DNA of 51,622 nt from Chloroflexota bacterium. Its GTDB lineage: Bacteria; Chloroflexota; Anaerolineae; Aggregatilineales; Phototrophicaceae. A model generated the notes under the pieces. It ran no database searches. It had not been told where the DNA came from and was given only the letters and a program-made list of their open reading frames with translations. The stretch is taken from assembly GCA_011523705.1 (NCBI GenBank), contig WTGC01000042.1, forward strand, positions 1 to 51,622. The letters run 5' to 3'. The stretch's first letter is position 1. Every line of letters begins with the position of its first letter. The position numbers and the translations under genes were made by a program. Positions 9,182 through 18,206 of the stretch are shown piece by piece.

Positions 9182-9210
9182 ATGCTAGCATAGCCGCAGC
9201 AGGCTGTCAA
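9182..9210 (-). promoter_or_regulatory. Sigma-70-type promoter of the tRNA-Ser pair
   Basis: On the minus strand TTGACA (9205-9210) is followed, after exactly 17 bases, by TAGCAT (9182-9187). Transcription would start about 7 bases further on, ~25 bases before tRNA-Ser(UGA). The match to the consensus and the position make it the likely promoter for both tRNAs and the SRPBCC gene. Confidence 0.7.
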
Positions 9211-9259
9211 TGTCTCGCCCCCGATAGAGGCTCAATCAGCTGATAATGAAGCCGCGCCC

Positions 9260-10111
9260 ATGGTTGAAATTGTACTTCTGACTGTCTGTATCCTCCCCCT
9301 GATCATCACCGCCAACCTCGCGGAGGCGCATCAGCGGCTTTCCCCCTTCCTGGCGGTACTGACTTTTGGCATCGTCAAGTTCAGTGGTCTGTGGCTTTTA
9401 TTCGCCCAGGTCGTGAAGCGCTTGAGCTGGTCCACAGGGGTCGGTTTCGATGCGCAGAAGCCCGTGCACCGGACAGCCGCCTTCCTGATGATATTGGGGT
9501 TTCTCAATTTCGGCTTCACCATTCTGATTAACGAAAGCACCAGCGAAGACGCACCCGTAGCGCTGGCGGAGGCGCTGCCAGAATTGCTTGGCGCCGGCGC
9601 GCTGCATCTGGCGGCGGCTTGCCTGGGCGTTGGCTGGCTCATGCGCCGGACTGTAGCTGATTTGCTGGAGCGGCTCGACCTGCGCAGACCGTCGCTGAAG
9701 GAAGCGGGTATCAGCATCGTTGTCGGTGGCGGTCTCTGGCTCATGACGACGGCGCTTGTGGCAATCTGGGAACGATCGGTGCCTGCTGAAGTCTTCTTGC
9801 GACAGACAGCAGAAGCGCAAAGATACTTCGCAGCTTTTTCCGGCTCGGTCATCACAGCGCTCTTATTGGCGATCATCCCCGCCGTCTCTGAAGAGGTCTT
9901 TTATCGCGGCGCGCTGCAGCCGATCTTCGGCGTCTTGCTGTCGTCGCTCTTTTTCACCGTCACACATACCCAATATGGCTTGACGCCGGCCACGTTGATC
10001 TTATTTGTCGTTTCGCTTGGTTTTGCCTGGCTCAGGTCGCGCTATCACACCAGCGCCGCCATCCTCGCCCATGCCGTTTTTAACTTCTTGCCGTATTTGG
10101 CAGGATCATGA
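9260..10111 (+). CDS. CPBP family intramembrane glutamic protease
   Basis: This 283-residue membrane protein with about seven or eight hydrophobic segments belongs to the CPBP (CAAX protease/bacteriocin-processing, Abi) family. The catalytic pattern is complete: EEVFYRG (about 211-217), FTVTHTQYG (the F-x-x-x-H motif, about 232) and HAVFNF (H-x-x-x-N, about 272), all in the C-terminal half. Family members cleave peptides inside the membrane, and the substrate is unknown here. The stop overlaps the rlmN start by four bases (ATGA), so it is probably translated together with rlmN. Confidence 0.88.
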   Translation: MVEIVLLTVCILPLIITANLAEAHQRLSPFLAVLTFGIVKFSGLWLLFAQVVKRLSWSTGVGFDAQKPVHRTAAFLMILGFLNFGFTILINESTSEDAPVALAEALPELLGAGALHLAAACLGVGWLMRRTVADLLERLDLRRPSLKEAGISIVVGGGLWLMTTALVAIWERSVPAEVFLRQTAEAQRYFAAFSGSVITALLLAIIPAVSEEVFYRGALQPIFGVLLSSLFFTVTHTQYGLTPATLILFVVSLGFAWLRSRYHTSAAILAHAVFNFLPYLAGS

Positions 10112-11175
10112 CGCGCAGCCATAGCAGCCCCATGATCAACCTCTACGCCTTGACCTTTAAGGAACTGTCCGCTCTGCTGACGGAACTTGGCGAGCCGCCT
10201 TATCGCGCGCGGCAAATCTGGGATTGGATGTATGAGCGGAGAGTAGACCGCTTTGATGCGATGTCCAACCTGCCCAAGGCGACGATCGCGAGGCTGCGAG
10301 AGAAGGCGACGCTGGGCAGCCTGGAATTGGTCGCGCGGCAGCAGAGCCGTGACGGCACAGAAAAGCGACTGCACCGCCTCGTCGATGGCCAGCTGATCGA
10401 GTCTGTATTGATGCCCTACGACGACGAGCGCAAGACAGCTTGTATCTCGTCACAGGCCGGCTGCGCGATGGGCTGTGTATTTTGCGCGACCGGGCAGATG
10501 GGTTTCGGGCGCAACCTGGCGGCGAGCGAAATCTTTGAGCAGGCGATGATATTCGCGCGCGAGTTGGCGGGGCGCGGGGAGCGCTTGAGCAATGTCGTCT
10601 TCATGGGCATGGGCGAGCCATTTCACAATTACGATGCGACGCTGGCGGCGGTGCGGCTGCTGATGACGCGCTTGGATATCGGGGCGCGGCATATCACGAT
10701 TAGCACGGTGGGGCTGGCGCCTCAGATCCGCCGATTTGCAGATGAAGGTTTGCAGGTCAAGCTGGCGGTCAGCCTGCATAAGACCGTGGACGCGCAGCGC
10801 TCGGCTTTGATGCCCGTCAACAAGCGCTGGGGAATCGACGCGCTCTTGGACGCTTGCCGTTATTATGTGGCGCGGTCGAACCGGCGCATCACCATTGAAT
10901 GGGCGGCCATCGCTGGCGAAAATGATACCGAAGAAGAAGCGCATCGCTTGGGAAGATTGCTCACGGGCTTGCTCTGCCACGTCAACATCATCCCTTTGAA
11001 TCCGACGGGGGATTATGCCGGCCTACCTGCAGCAGCGGCACGGATCGAGAACTTCAGCCAAGCTCTGCGCGGATACGGCGTGAGCAGCACCGTCCGCGTC
11101 CGCCGCGGCATCGACATCGACGCCGGCTGCGGTCAACTGATTACGGCCGTTCAGCGCGACAAGGCGGTTGGCTGA
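10108..11175 (+). CDS. rlmN: Dual-specificity RNA methyltransferase RlmN
   Basis: RlmN is a radical-SAM enzyme that methylates C2 of A2503 in 23S rRNA and A37 in some tRNAs. The 355-residue protein has the N-terminal helical domain with PPYRARQIWDWMY, the Fe-S motif CAMGCVFC (Cys119, Cys123, Cys126), the GMGEP block (VVFMGMGEPFHNY) and the C-terminal segment VRRGIDIDAGCGQL, whose Cys is the expected methyl-carrying residue. Length and motif spacing are normal. The first ATG (MTRSHS) overlaps the preceding stop. A second ATG 24 bases later is possible. Confidence 0.95.
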   Translation: MTRSHSSPMINLYALTFKELSALLTELGEPPYRARQIWDWMYERRVDRFDAMSNLPKATIARLREKATLGSLELVARQQSRDGTEKRLHRLVDGQLIESVLMPYDDERKTACISSQAGCAMGCVFCATGQMGFGRNLAASEIFEQAMIFARELAGRGERLSNVVFMGMGEPFHNYDATLAAVRLLMTRLDIGARHITISTVGLAPQIRRFADEGLQVKLAVSLHKTVDAQRSALMPVNKRWGIDALLDACRYYVARSNRRITIEWAAIAGENDTEEEAHRLGRLLTGLLCHVNIIPLNPTGDYAGLPAAAARIENFSQALRGYGVSSTVRVRRGIDIDAGCGQLITAVQRDKAVG

Positions 11176-11290
11176 AGACGCGCAGGCTGCTCATGCTGGT
11201 CCGACGCAATCCGGTTGCCTTCGCGAGGACGAAACAGTAATATCGTATGGGTTCATCCGAACGAGGATCAATCAGCGCTTGACGAGTGAA

Positions 11291-11965
11291 ATGATCAAGA
11301 TCGCTCCTTCAATTCTTGCGGCGGACTTTGGGCGCTTGGGCGAGCAGGTGACACGCGCGCAAGAGGCGGGCGCTGATCTCATCCACATTGACGTGATGGA
11401 CGGGCGCTTTGTGCCCAATATCACCATAGGTCCGGCGGTCGTTGAGGCGGTAGCGAAGGTGGCTGCCATCCCGCTGGATGTCCACCTCATGATCGTCGAA
11501 CCGGAGCGATACCTGCGGCGCTTTGCCGATAGCGGCGCCGATTCAATCTCGGTTCACATTGAAGCCTGCACCCACCTGCATCGTGTGCTTGGTCAGATTC
11601 ATGAGGTCGGCTGTCGCGCGGGCGTAGCGCTCAATCCGCATACGCCGGCCACGGCGCTGCGCGAAGTCCTTGACGATGCGGATATTATTAACGTGATGAC
11701 GGTGAACCCCGGTTTCGGCGGGCAGCGCTTCATCAGCGGCATGACCATAAAGCTGCGAACGCTGCGGGAAATGGTAGCCGGCCGTGACATCGAGATTGAG
11801 GTCGACGGCGGAATCAATGCGGAGACCTTGCCGATCGCAATGGCTGCCGGCGCGACTATCGCGATCGCTGGCACCTGTATCTTTCAACACGAAAAAGGAA
11901 TCGCCGCCGGGATTGCGGAATTGCGGCGCGCGGCGTCGATGGCCACTGCCGATGAAGAATCATAG
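11291..11965 (+). CDS. rpe: Ribulose-phosphate 3-epimerase
   Basis: Rpe interconverts ribulose-5-phosphate and xylulose-5-phosphate in the pentose phosphate pathway. The ATG at 11291 gives 224 residues, the normal length, starting MIKIAPSILAADFGRLG. TIM-barrel signatures are present: HIDVMDGRFVPN (metal-binding His and Asp), LDVHLMI, VHIEA, MTVNPGFGGQ and EVDGGIN. The reading frame is open further upstream, but that sequence does not look like the family. The 3' end overlaps the start of the fatty-acid-kinase gene by 14 bases. Confidence 0.95.
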   Translation: MIKIAPSILAADFGRLGEQVTRAQEAGADLIHIDVMDGRFVPNITIGPAVVEAVAKVAAIPLDVHLMIVEPERYLRRFADSGADSISVHIEACTHLHRVLGQIHEVGCRAGVALNPHTPATALREVLDDADIINVMTVNPGFGGQRFISGMTIKLRTLREMVAGRDIEIEVDGGINAETLPIAMAAGATIAIAGTCIFQHEKGIAAGIAELRRAASMATADEES

Positions 11966-13571
11966 CATCGGCGGTCGCGCGCTAAAGCGGCGGTTCCGCG
12001 CGGGCCTCAACCACCTTGCAAGCAATGTCGAGCTCATCAACCGGCTCAACGTCTTTCCCGTACCCGATGGCGATACCGGCATCAATATGTTCCACACGCT
12101 TCAACGCGCCTATCAGGAAATTGAAGACAGGGAGAGTGACGATTTCAGTCTGGTTGCCGAAGGCTTCGCGCGCGGGGCGCTGATGGGCGCGCGCGGCAAC
12201 AGCGGCACGATTCTCTCGCAGCTGCTGAAGGGATTCGCCGATGGTTTGGAAAAGGCGCCAAGATTGACCGCCGAGCGATTCGCCCACGCATGTCAGGCAG
12301 CGGTGACACGCGGCTACGCGTCAGTCTCGCAACCGACGGAAGGCACCATTTTGACCGTCGCACGCGAAGCCACGGAGGCTTTGCCACGGCGCGAATCCGG
12401 ATCCCTATCGCTCCAAGAGTTGCTGGAAACATTGATCAAGGCCGCCGATGAGTCGCTCAACAATACGCCGCAGCTTCTGCCGATACTGAAGGACGCGGGC
12501 GTTGTTGACGCCGGCGGCATGGGGCTGGTCTGCTTCTTGCGCGGCCTGCGCGGAGACCGATCGCCACTGCAAGCCAGCTCGGGTCTGAAAGTCGGGAACA
12601 TGGCTGACGCCGCGGCCGAAACTTTTGGCTACGATGTGCAGTTTCTCATGATTGGCCAGAAACTCGACCTAAAGCAAACGCGCTTCGACCTGGAGCAGCT
12701 GGGTTGGTCCGTCATTGTCGTCGGCGACGAAGAGACGATAAAGGTGCATATTCATGTCGACAACCCGGCGCTTCCGATCGATTACGCCATTCGATCCGGC
12801 GCGGCGCTGGATGACGTGGTGGTGGAAAACATGGCATTGCAGCATCAGCGGCTGCTGGCGGGCGCGCCGTCCACGCGATGTCGGCCTGACGCTGCTTCGG
12901 CGGACGCGGCAGTCATCGCCGTCGCTGAGGGCGATGGATTGCGCGCTGTATTCCATGATTTGCATTGCTGGTCCGTCATCAAGGGAGGCGCTGGGCGCAA
13001 TCCATCAGCGGAAGACTTCATAGCCGCGATTCAACGGGCGCCTGCCGAGCGCGTGATCCTCCTGCCCAACAATCGCAACGTCATTCTGGCGGCGCGACAA
13101 GCAGCCGATCTCGTCGAGCCCGCGCAGGTGCGGGTTGTGCCTACAGAGACGGTCTTGCAAGGCATCAACGCCATGCTGGCAATTGGCGACGCGGCCGATG
13201 CCGGCGCCGATCTCGAGTCGATGGTTGCTCAGATGAAGATGGCATGCGCCGAGATTCACTCCATTGAGATTACGCGCGCCTCGCGCAGCTCCCGGATTCG
13301 CGATTTGAAAATCAGCCAGGATGACTTCATCGCGATTGTTGATGGCGCGATCCGCTCGGCTTCGACCAATGTCGAAAGGGTCGTTCTTGACGCCTTTGCA
13401 ATGTTGGATATCGCCAGCCTGGAGCTGGCAACGGTCTATTATGGCGCCGACATTTCCGAGCGCGAGACCAATCAATTGATTCGGCGTTTGACAAAGTCTA
13501 TCAAGGGATTAGAATTTGAAGCCATCTACGGTGGGCAATCGCTGTATCCATTCTTGATAAGCGTTGAATAA
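11952..13571 (+). CDS. fakA: DAK2-domain fatty acid kinase subunit FakA
   Basis: FakA-type proteins phosphorylate fatty acids held by a DegV/FakB partner, feeding exogenous fatty acids into phospholipid synthesis. The 539-residue product has the kinase (DAK2) domain first, with NVFPVPDGDTGINM (33-46; Asp cluster binding Mg-ATP) and GARGNSGTILSQ. A central linker follows, then a C-terminal DegV-like domain around TVYYGAD. The ATG at 11952 lies inside the end of rpe, and the stop overlaps the next DegV gene by one base (TAATG). Two DegV genes directly follow, which strongly supports the kinase/binding-protein pairing. Confidence 0.9.
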   Translation: MKNHSIGGRALKRRFRAGLNHLASNVELINRLNVFPVPDGDTGINMFHTLQRAYQEIEDRESDDFSLVAEGFARGALMGARGNSGTILSQLLKGFADGLEKAPRLTAERFAHACQAAVTRGYASVSQPTEGTILTVAREATEALPRRESGSLSLQELLETLIKAADESLNNTPQLLPILKDAGVVDAGGMGLVCFLRGLRGDRSPLQASSGLKVGNMADAAAETFGYDVQFLMIGQKLDLKQTRFDLEQLGWSVIVVGDEETIKVHIHVDNPALPIDYAIRSGAALDDVVVENMALQHQRLLAGAPSTRCRPDAASADAAVIAVAEGDGLRAVFHDLHCWSVIKGGAGRNPSAEDFIAAIQRAPAERVILLPNNRNVILAARQAADLVEPAQVRVVPTETVLQGINAMLAIGDAADAGADLESMVAQMKMACAEIHSIEITRASRSSRIRDLKISQDDFIAIVDGAIRSASTNVERVVLDAFAMLDIASLELATVYYGADISERETNQLIRRLTKSIKGLEFEAIYGGQSLYPFLISVE

Positions 13572-14446
13572 TGCCTAGAATCCATATCGTGACCGATAGT
13601 GGCGCGCGCTTTTCCAACCCGCGTCTTGTTCGCCACTTCCCGGTAACCATACTGCCCAACGTGATCGAGATCGCGGGAAAGCGTTACCTGGAGGGCATCG
13701 ACATTGAGCCGGAAGAGGCGTTTCAGCTCATATCCCGTCAGGGCAGCCCGCCCCTTGTCGAGCCGCCGTCAGAGTATGACTTCGCCGAGTTATACGCTCG
13801 CCTCTCTCACTTTTGCGACGCGATTATTTCGGTGCATCCTTCGCGCGAGCTATCGGACAGTTGGCGCAATGGCCGGCTGGCGGCGCAGCAAGTCAGCGGC
13901 GACTGCGAAATTGCGGTGGTCGATTCGCAAAGTCTATGCGCCGGGCAAGGCATGCTCATCCGCGTCGCGGCGCGCGCCGCCAACGAAGAGGACACGGCTG
14001 AAGCGGTCATTCAAACAGTGCGACAAGCGGTCAATCGCATTTACTCCGTCTACTGTGTAGACAATGTTGATTTCTTGCGCGCCAACGGCTTCATGAAACC
14101 GTCTCACGCCGTATTAGCCACGCATCTGGGGATCAAGCCCTTTGTCGGCTTGGAAGAAGGCAAAATCATCGTAATCGAGAAAGTGCGCACCCGGGGCGAA
14201 GTCATCGAACGTTTGGTGGAGTTCCTGGTCGAATTTACCGAGCTGGAAGACGCGGTCGTGCTGCAAGATCAGACACATATCACAGAGGAGACGCGCCTGA
14301 TGCAAGACCGGCTCGCGCTCGAATTCCCGGGCCAACACTTTCCCTTCACCATGTACAGCGCCACGATGGCGAGTTATCTTGGCACGCAGGCGACCGGCGT
14401 CGCCGTCCTGGAACGAGCGGTGGACGTATTCGATTATGACTTCTAA
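13571..14446 (+). CDS. DegV family protein (FakB-like), first of two, divergent
   Basis: This 291-residue DegV-fold protein is translationally coupled to fakA. DegV/FakB proteins bind a fatty acid for FakA. The N-terminus (IHIVTDSGARF) fits the family. However, the usual S-G-T motif of the ligand loop reads ELSDSWRN here, and the C-terminal THxGPG motif is replaced by GTQATG, losing the His. In the neighbouring DegV both motifs are intact. This copy may therefore bind another ligand or act as a structural partner. It ends 11 bases inside the second degV gene. Confidence 0.82.
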   Translation: MPRIHIVTDSGARFSNPRLVRHFPVTILPNVIEIAGKRYLEGIDIEPEEAFQLISRQGSPPLVEPPSEYDFAELYARLSHFCDAIISVHPSRELSDSWRNGRLAAQQVSGDCEIAVVDSQSLCAGQGMLIRVAARAANEEDTAEAVIQTVRQAVNRIYSVYCVDNVDFLRANGFMKPSHAVLATHLGIKPFVGLEEGKIIVIEKVRTRGEVIERLVEFLVEFTELEDAVVLQDQTHITEETRLMQDRLALEFPGQHFPFTMYSATMASYLGTQATGVAVLERAVDVFDYDF

Positions 14447-15293
14447 TCGCATACGAATCGCCGCCGACAGCGTCTGCGATTTGCCGGCCGACTTAGCCAA
14501 TGCGCTAAATGTTCGAGTCATCCCGACTTATGTGAACATTGACGGCCTTAGCGTGCCGGATGACGGTATATCGCTGAATCGCGAGCGCTTCTTCCGCGAA
14601 CTACCTTCCATGAAAACGATGCCAACGACAGCAGCGCCCTCGCCCGGGGACGCGGAAGCCTTTTATCGCGCGATTCTCGAAGACGGCGCGGCACATATCG
14701 TTTCGATCCATGTGCCGGAAAACTTGAGCGGCACGCTCAATGCGATGCGGCTGGGCGCGGAAGCCGTCGGCGAAGACAGAGTCACGCTTGTGGACAGCTT
14801 GCAGCTTACTTTCGGCATTGGCTTTCAAGCTTGGGCCGCCGCTGAACTTGCCGCCGCTGGCGCCCCTCTGGAAAGCATACTTGACGCTATCGAGCGCGTT
14901 CGGCTGCACACGCGAGTCTACGCGATAATTGATACGATGGACTACCTGCGCCGCAGCGGGCGCGTCAACGCGCTGGTCGCCAGCATTGGGGGGCTTCTCA
15001 AGATAAAACCCATCATAAGCGTTAACGATGGCGATGTTTCGTCGATAGCGAGGCTGCGAACCTGGTCACGCGCGGAGCGACGGCTGGCCTCGCTCACCCG
15101 CGATGAGACGCCGCTAGAGCGCCTGGCCGTTTTGCACATCGCAAACAAATCCGGCGCCGAGAGTTTTCTTGAAGGCATACGTGATTTGGCGCCTTCTGAT
15201 ACACTGGTTATCGAAACGACGCCGACGCTGGGCACGCACGTTGGACCGGGCTCGATCGGCGTGGCGACATTAAACGCGAACTGGAGACGATAA
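14436..15293 (+). CDS. DegV family fatty-acid-binding protein (FakB-like)
   Basis: This 285-residue DegV protein has the full set of family motifs: the N-terminal RIAADSVCDLP, the ligand-loop motif ENLSGTLNAMR, TMDYLRRSGRVN, and the C-terminal THVGPGSIGV with the fatty-acid carboxylate-binding His. It probably presents a fatty acid to FakA, encoded two genes upstream. The ATG at 14436 overlaps the end of the first degV gene. The stop lies 3 bases before recG, with the recG ribosome-binding site inside the coding end. Confidence 0.88.
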   Translation: MTSNRIRIAADSVCDLPADLANALNVRVIPTYVNIDGLSVPDDGISLNRERFFRELPSMKTMPTTAAPSPGDAEAFYRAILEDGAAHIVSIHVPENLSGTLNAMRLGAEAVGEDRVTLVDSLQLTFGIGFQAWAAAELAAAGAPLESILDAIERVRLHTRVYAIIDTMDYLRRSGRVNALVASIGGLLKIKPIISVNDGDVSSIARLRTWSRAERRLASLTRDETPLERLAVLHIANKSGAESFLEGIRDLAPSDTLVIETTPTLGTHVGPGSIGVATLNANWRR

Positions 15294-15296
15294 TCG

Positions 15297-17978
15297 ATGC
15301 CATCCGCGCTGGAAACGATGGTGAAAATCCTGAAACTTGAACGCGATCAAGGGGGCAAGGATGCCGCGGTCGTTGGCGGAATGGCCGCGTTTGTCTCATC
15401 CTGGCAGACACAGGCGCGGGAGCAGGCGCGCCGTGCGGAGCAGCACATCCTGATCGATGAAATCGTCGACATCCTCAGCGCTTATGAAACCTTGACCGAC
15501 GAAGACGAGCGGATCGTCAAGATCAACTATCTTCTGGATCGAGCGACCAACCGCGCGCCAGCGCCTAAACAATACCGTGACCGAATTCCAGAGTGGCAAG
15601 AGAAGTTGCCGCGGCGCGAAGAGAAAGCGCCCGCTCAGGAATGGCGTCAGCAGCGGCGCGAACATTCCGACCACCGAAGGGCGAACCCGCCTCGCTCGCG
15701 CGATAGCAAGCGCTCCTACGCCTACGACAGCGCGACTTATGACGAAGATTTCACCGGCGGTCCAAACACGACCGGGCTTGATTTGCCCACCATGCCTCGT
15801 CTGGAGCGTCCACCGCGCCGCCGCCGGCCTCAGCAGTCGCTTGAGGACATCGCGAACGCGCAGCGCGATTTGGATGCGCCAACGACCGACGTCAAAGGCA
15901 TCGGCAAGAAATTCGCGGAATTGCTCGCGCAAATGGATATCTTCACTGTGCGTGATCTCTTGTTCAACCTGCCTCGCCAATATCGCGATTACACTGAGTT
16001 GCTCCCGATCAAGAACCTACAAGAGAGCGCGGAAGCGACGGTTATCGCCACCGTCACCAGCGCGAGAGTCGTGAATAGCCGGGCGGGCAAGGACCTGTCA
16101 ATCGTTGTCTCCGATGGCACAGGCGCTATGACCGTGCGCTTTTTCCGCCAAGACTTCTTGGCGGCGAAACTGCAGCGCGGCATGCACATCGTCCTGAGCG
16201 GCAAAGTGACCTATTTCCGCGATATGAAGCAAATGGCCAATCCCGAATGGGAAGAGCTTGCCAGCGAGAACCTGCATACCATCGGCATAGTACCAGTCTA
16301 CCGTTTGACGAAGGGGCTGCGACCGAGGCATTTCCGGCGCATGATCAAGGCGCTGGTAGACGAATGGGCGGAAAAGATTCCTGATCCCTTGCCGCCTTCT
16401 ATACTTGACCGGACGGAATTGGCTGACCTGGGCTGGGCGCTATGTCAAGCGCACTTTCCCGCTGGCTGGGATCATCGAGAGCACGCGCATAAGCGGCTCG
16501 TTTTTGATGAATTGCTGACCCTGCAACTGGCGCTGCTCGCGAGCCGGCGCGAATGGCAATCCATGCCAAGCCCGCGCCTTGAAATCAGCGACGAATTCGT
16601 GGAGAGCTTGATCGGCCAGGTCTTTCCTTATGAATTGACGGGCGCGCAGCGGGGCGCCATTGCGGCAATCCAGCGCGATGTGGCCAGCGCTCTGCCGATG
16701 AACCGTTTGCTGCAAGGCGATGTCGGCTGCGGCAAGACCGCTGTGGCAATCGTCGCCATGGCAATGGCATTGCACAGCGGCCGACAAGCGGCAATCATGG
16801 CGCCAACCGGCATTCTGGCGGAACAGCATTATCGCGCTGTGAGCGACGCAATTGGCAGAATCAGCCAGGACAGCCAACCGGTTATCGCGCTGCTGACGGG
16901 CGCCTTGGGCGCGTCGGAGCGAGAGTCCATCTATCGCGGCGTCGCCGACGGCTCGATTGACATCGTCGTCGGCACGCACGCGGTCATTCAAACCGGCCTG
17001 GAATTTCATAATCTGGCGCTGGCCGTCATCGACGAGCAGCAGCGCTTCGGCGTTGATCAGCGAGCGGCGCTCCGCGGCAAGGGCGAGAACCCGCATCTCC
17101 TGTTCATGAGCGCGACGCCATATCCGCGCACCATGGCTTTGACGCTTTTCGCCGATTTGGACATCACTGTGATCAATGAGAAACCGCCTGGCCGCCAGGA
17201 AATCATGACTAAACTGATTGACCCGGTTGCGCGCGAACGACTCTACGGATTCATCACCTCAAAGCTGGAGGGTGGCGGGCAGGCTTTCTTCATTCATCCG
17301 CTGGTGGAAGAATCGGAGTTGCTGGAGACCGCCGATGCAATAAGCGCTTACGAGCGCTTGTCCCAGGTTTTTCATCGCCATCGCGTCTGCTTGCTGCACG
17401 GCCGCTTGAGCGCGGCGGAAAAAGACGAACTCATGAATGCCTTCGCCGAGTGCCATTACGACGTCATGATCACGACCTCGGTGGCTGAGGTGGGCGTCGA
17501 TATACCAAATGCAAACATTATCGTTATTGAAGGCGCCAATCGTTTCGGCCTGGCTCAATTGCACCAGTTTCGCGGTCGCGTCGGCCGGGGAGAATCTCAG
17601 TCATATTGCTTTCTGATACCTGATCGGGCGGCGAATATTGACTTTGATCGCATTCATGACCTGCATGGCGGCCGAATCGACGCCGATGAATTGAGCGCTG
17701 CGGAACAGCGCCTGGCTGCCGTGGAAGCATCGAACGACGGTTTTCATCTGGCGGAGGTTGATCTCCGCCTGCGCGGTATCGGCGAGCTGCTGGGCCGGCG
17801 CCAAAGCGGCCACAGCGATCTGCATTTGATGCGGCAGAATTACGCTGATCTAGCCGAGCTGGCCCAGCGTGAAGCGCGTACGCTCTTTGAGGAAGATCCC
17901 GCATTGGAGCGGCCCGAGCATCGCGTCTTGGCCGATCATGTACGTGGAGTCTACGCCAATCCGGCCGACATCAGCTGA
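15297..17978 (+). CDS. recG: ATP-dependent DNA helicase RecG
   Basis: RecG is a superfamily 2 helicase that remodels stalled forks and Holliday junctions. At 893 residues it is about 200 longer than E. coli RecG. The extra part is N-terminal: a helical segment (1-90) followed by an Arg/Pro-rich, low-complexity stretch (about 100-190). The wedge domain begins near VKGIGKKFAELL. Helicase motifs are clear: motif I GDVGCGKTAVA (about residue 471), motif II DEQQRFGV (about 578, where most RecG have DEQH), MSATPYPRT, and C-terminal FRGRVGRGE. The start is an ATG with GGAG upstream. Confidence 0.95.
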   Translation: MPSALETMVKILKLERDQGGKDAAVVGGMAAFVSSWQTQAREQARRAEQHILIDEIVDILSAYETLTDEDERIVKINYLLDRATNRAPAPKQYRDRIPEWQEKLPRREEKAPAQEWRQQRREHSDHRRANPPRSRDSKRSYAYDSATYDEDFTGGPNTTGLDLPTMPRLERPPRRRRPQQSLEDIANAQRDLDAPTTDVKGIGKKFAELLAQMDIFTVRDLLFNLPRQYRDYTELLPIKNLQESAEATVIATVTSARVVNSRAGKDLSIVVSDGTGAMTVRFFRQDFLAAKLQRGMHIVLSGKVTYFRDMKQMANPEWEELASENLHTIGIVPVYRLTKGLRPRHFRRMIKALVDEWAEKIPDPLPPSILDRTELADLGWALCQAHFPAGWDHREHAHKRLVFDELLTLQLALLASRREWQSMPSPRLEISDEFVESLIGQVFPYELTGAQRGAIAAIQRDVASALPMNRLLQGDVGCGKTAVAIVAMAMALHSGRQAAIMAPTGILAEQHYRAVSDAIGRISQDSQPVIALLTGALGASERESIYRGVADGSIDIVVGTHAVIQTGLEFHNLALAVIDEQQRFGVDQRAALRGKGENPHLLFMSATPYPRTMALTLFADLDITVINEKPPGRQEIMTKLIDPVARERLYGFITSKLEGGGQAFFIHPLVEESELLETADAISAYERLSQVFHRHRVCLLHGRLSAAEKDELMNAFAECHYDVMITTSVAEVGVDIPNANIIVIEGANRFGLAQLHQFRGRVGRGESQSYCFLIPDRAANIDFDRIHDLHGGRIDADELSAAEQRLAAVEASNDGFHLAEVDLRLRGIGELLGRRQSGHSDLHLMRQNYADLAELAQREARTLFEEDPALERPEHRVLADHVRGVYANPADIS

Positions 17979-18128
17979 GTGGTCCCGCCGCGCATCCTAG
18001 CACAACTTCGCCTCGACGACGCCCTATACAAGTGGCGCCCAAATGAGCGCTGAATCGTTCCTGATCCGCAGGGCTGCGAATCGATTTCTGCCCTGAGCCC
18101 GGACTCCTGAACAGGACTCCATCCCCCT

Positions 18129-18153
18129 AATCGAATCTGCTAGCGATTCGATT
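18129..18153. repeat. Perfect 9-bp inverted repeat before the coaD promoter
   Basis: AATCGAATC (18129-18137) and GATTCGATT (18145-18153) are perfect complements separated by 7 bases. The right arm touches the proposed -35 box at 18152. There is no following T-run, so an operator is more likely than a terminator. Confidence 0.45.
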
Positions 18154-18181
18154 GGCGCTATCATGCCGCCGCTATTAAAAT
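18152..18181 (+). promoter_or_regulatory. Candidate promoter of coaD
   Basis: TTGGCG (18152-18157) and TAAAAT (18176-18181) are spaced by 18 bases. The coaD start codon follows 25 bases later, with GGGAGCG as ribosome-binding site. The -35 match is moderate. The overlapping inverted repeat suggests regulation. Confidence 0.4.
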
Positions 18182-18206
18182 GCTCTCGTAACATGGGAGC
18201 GACAAA

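Larger units (their letters stand above)
17979..18206. other. recG-coaD intergenic region
   Basis: About 230 bases without an ORF. The right half carries the 9-bp inverted repeat and promoter described separately. The left half shows no terminator with a T-run and no RNA gene that I recognise. Confidence 0.4.
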
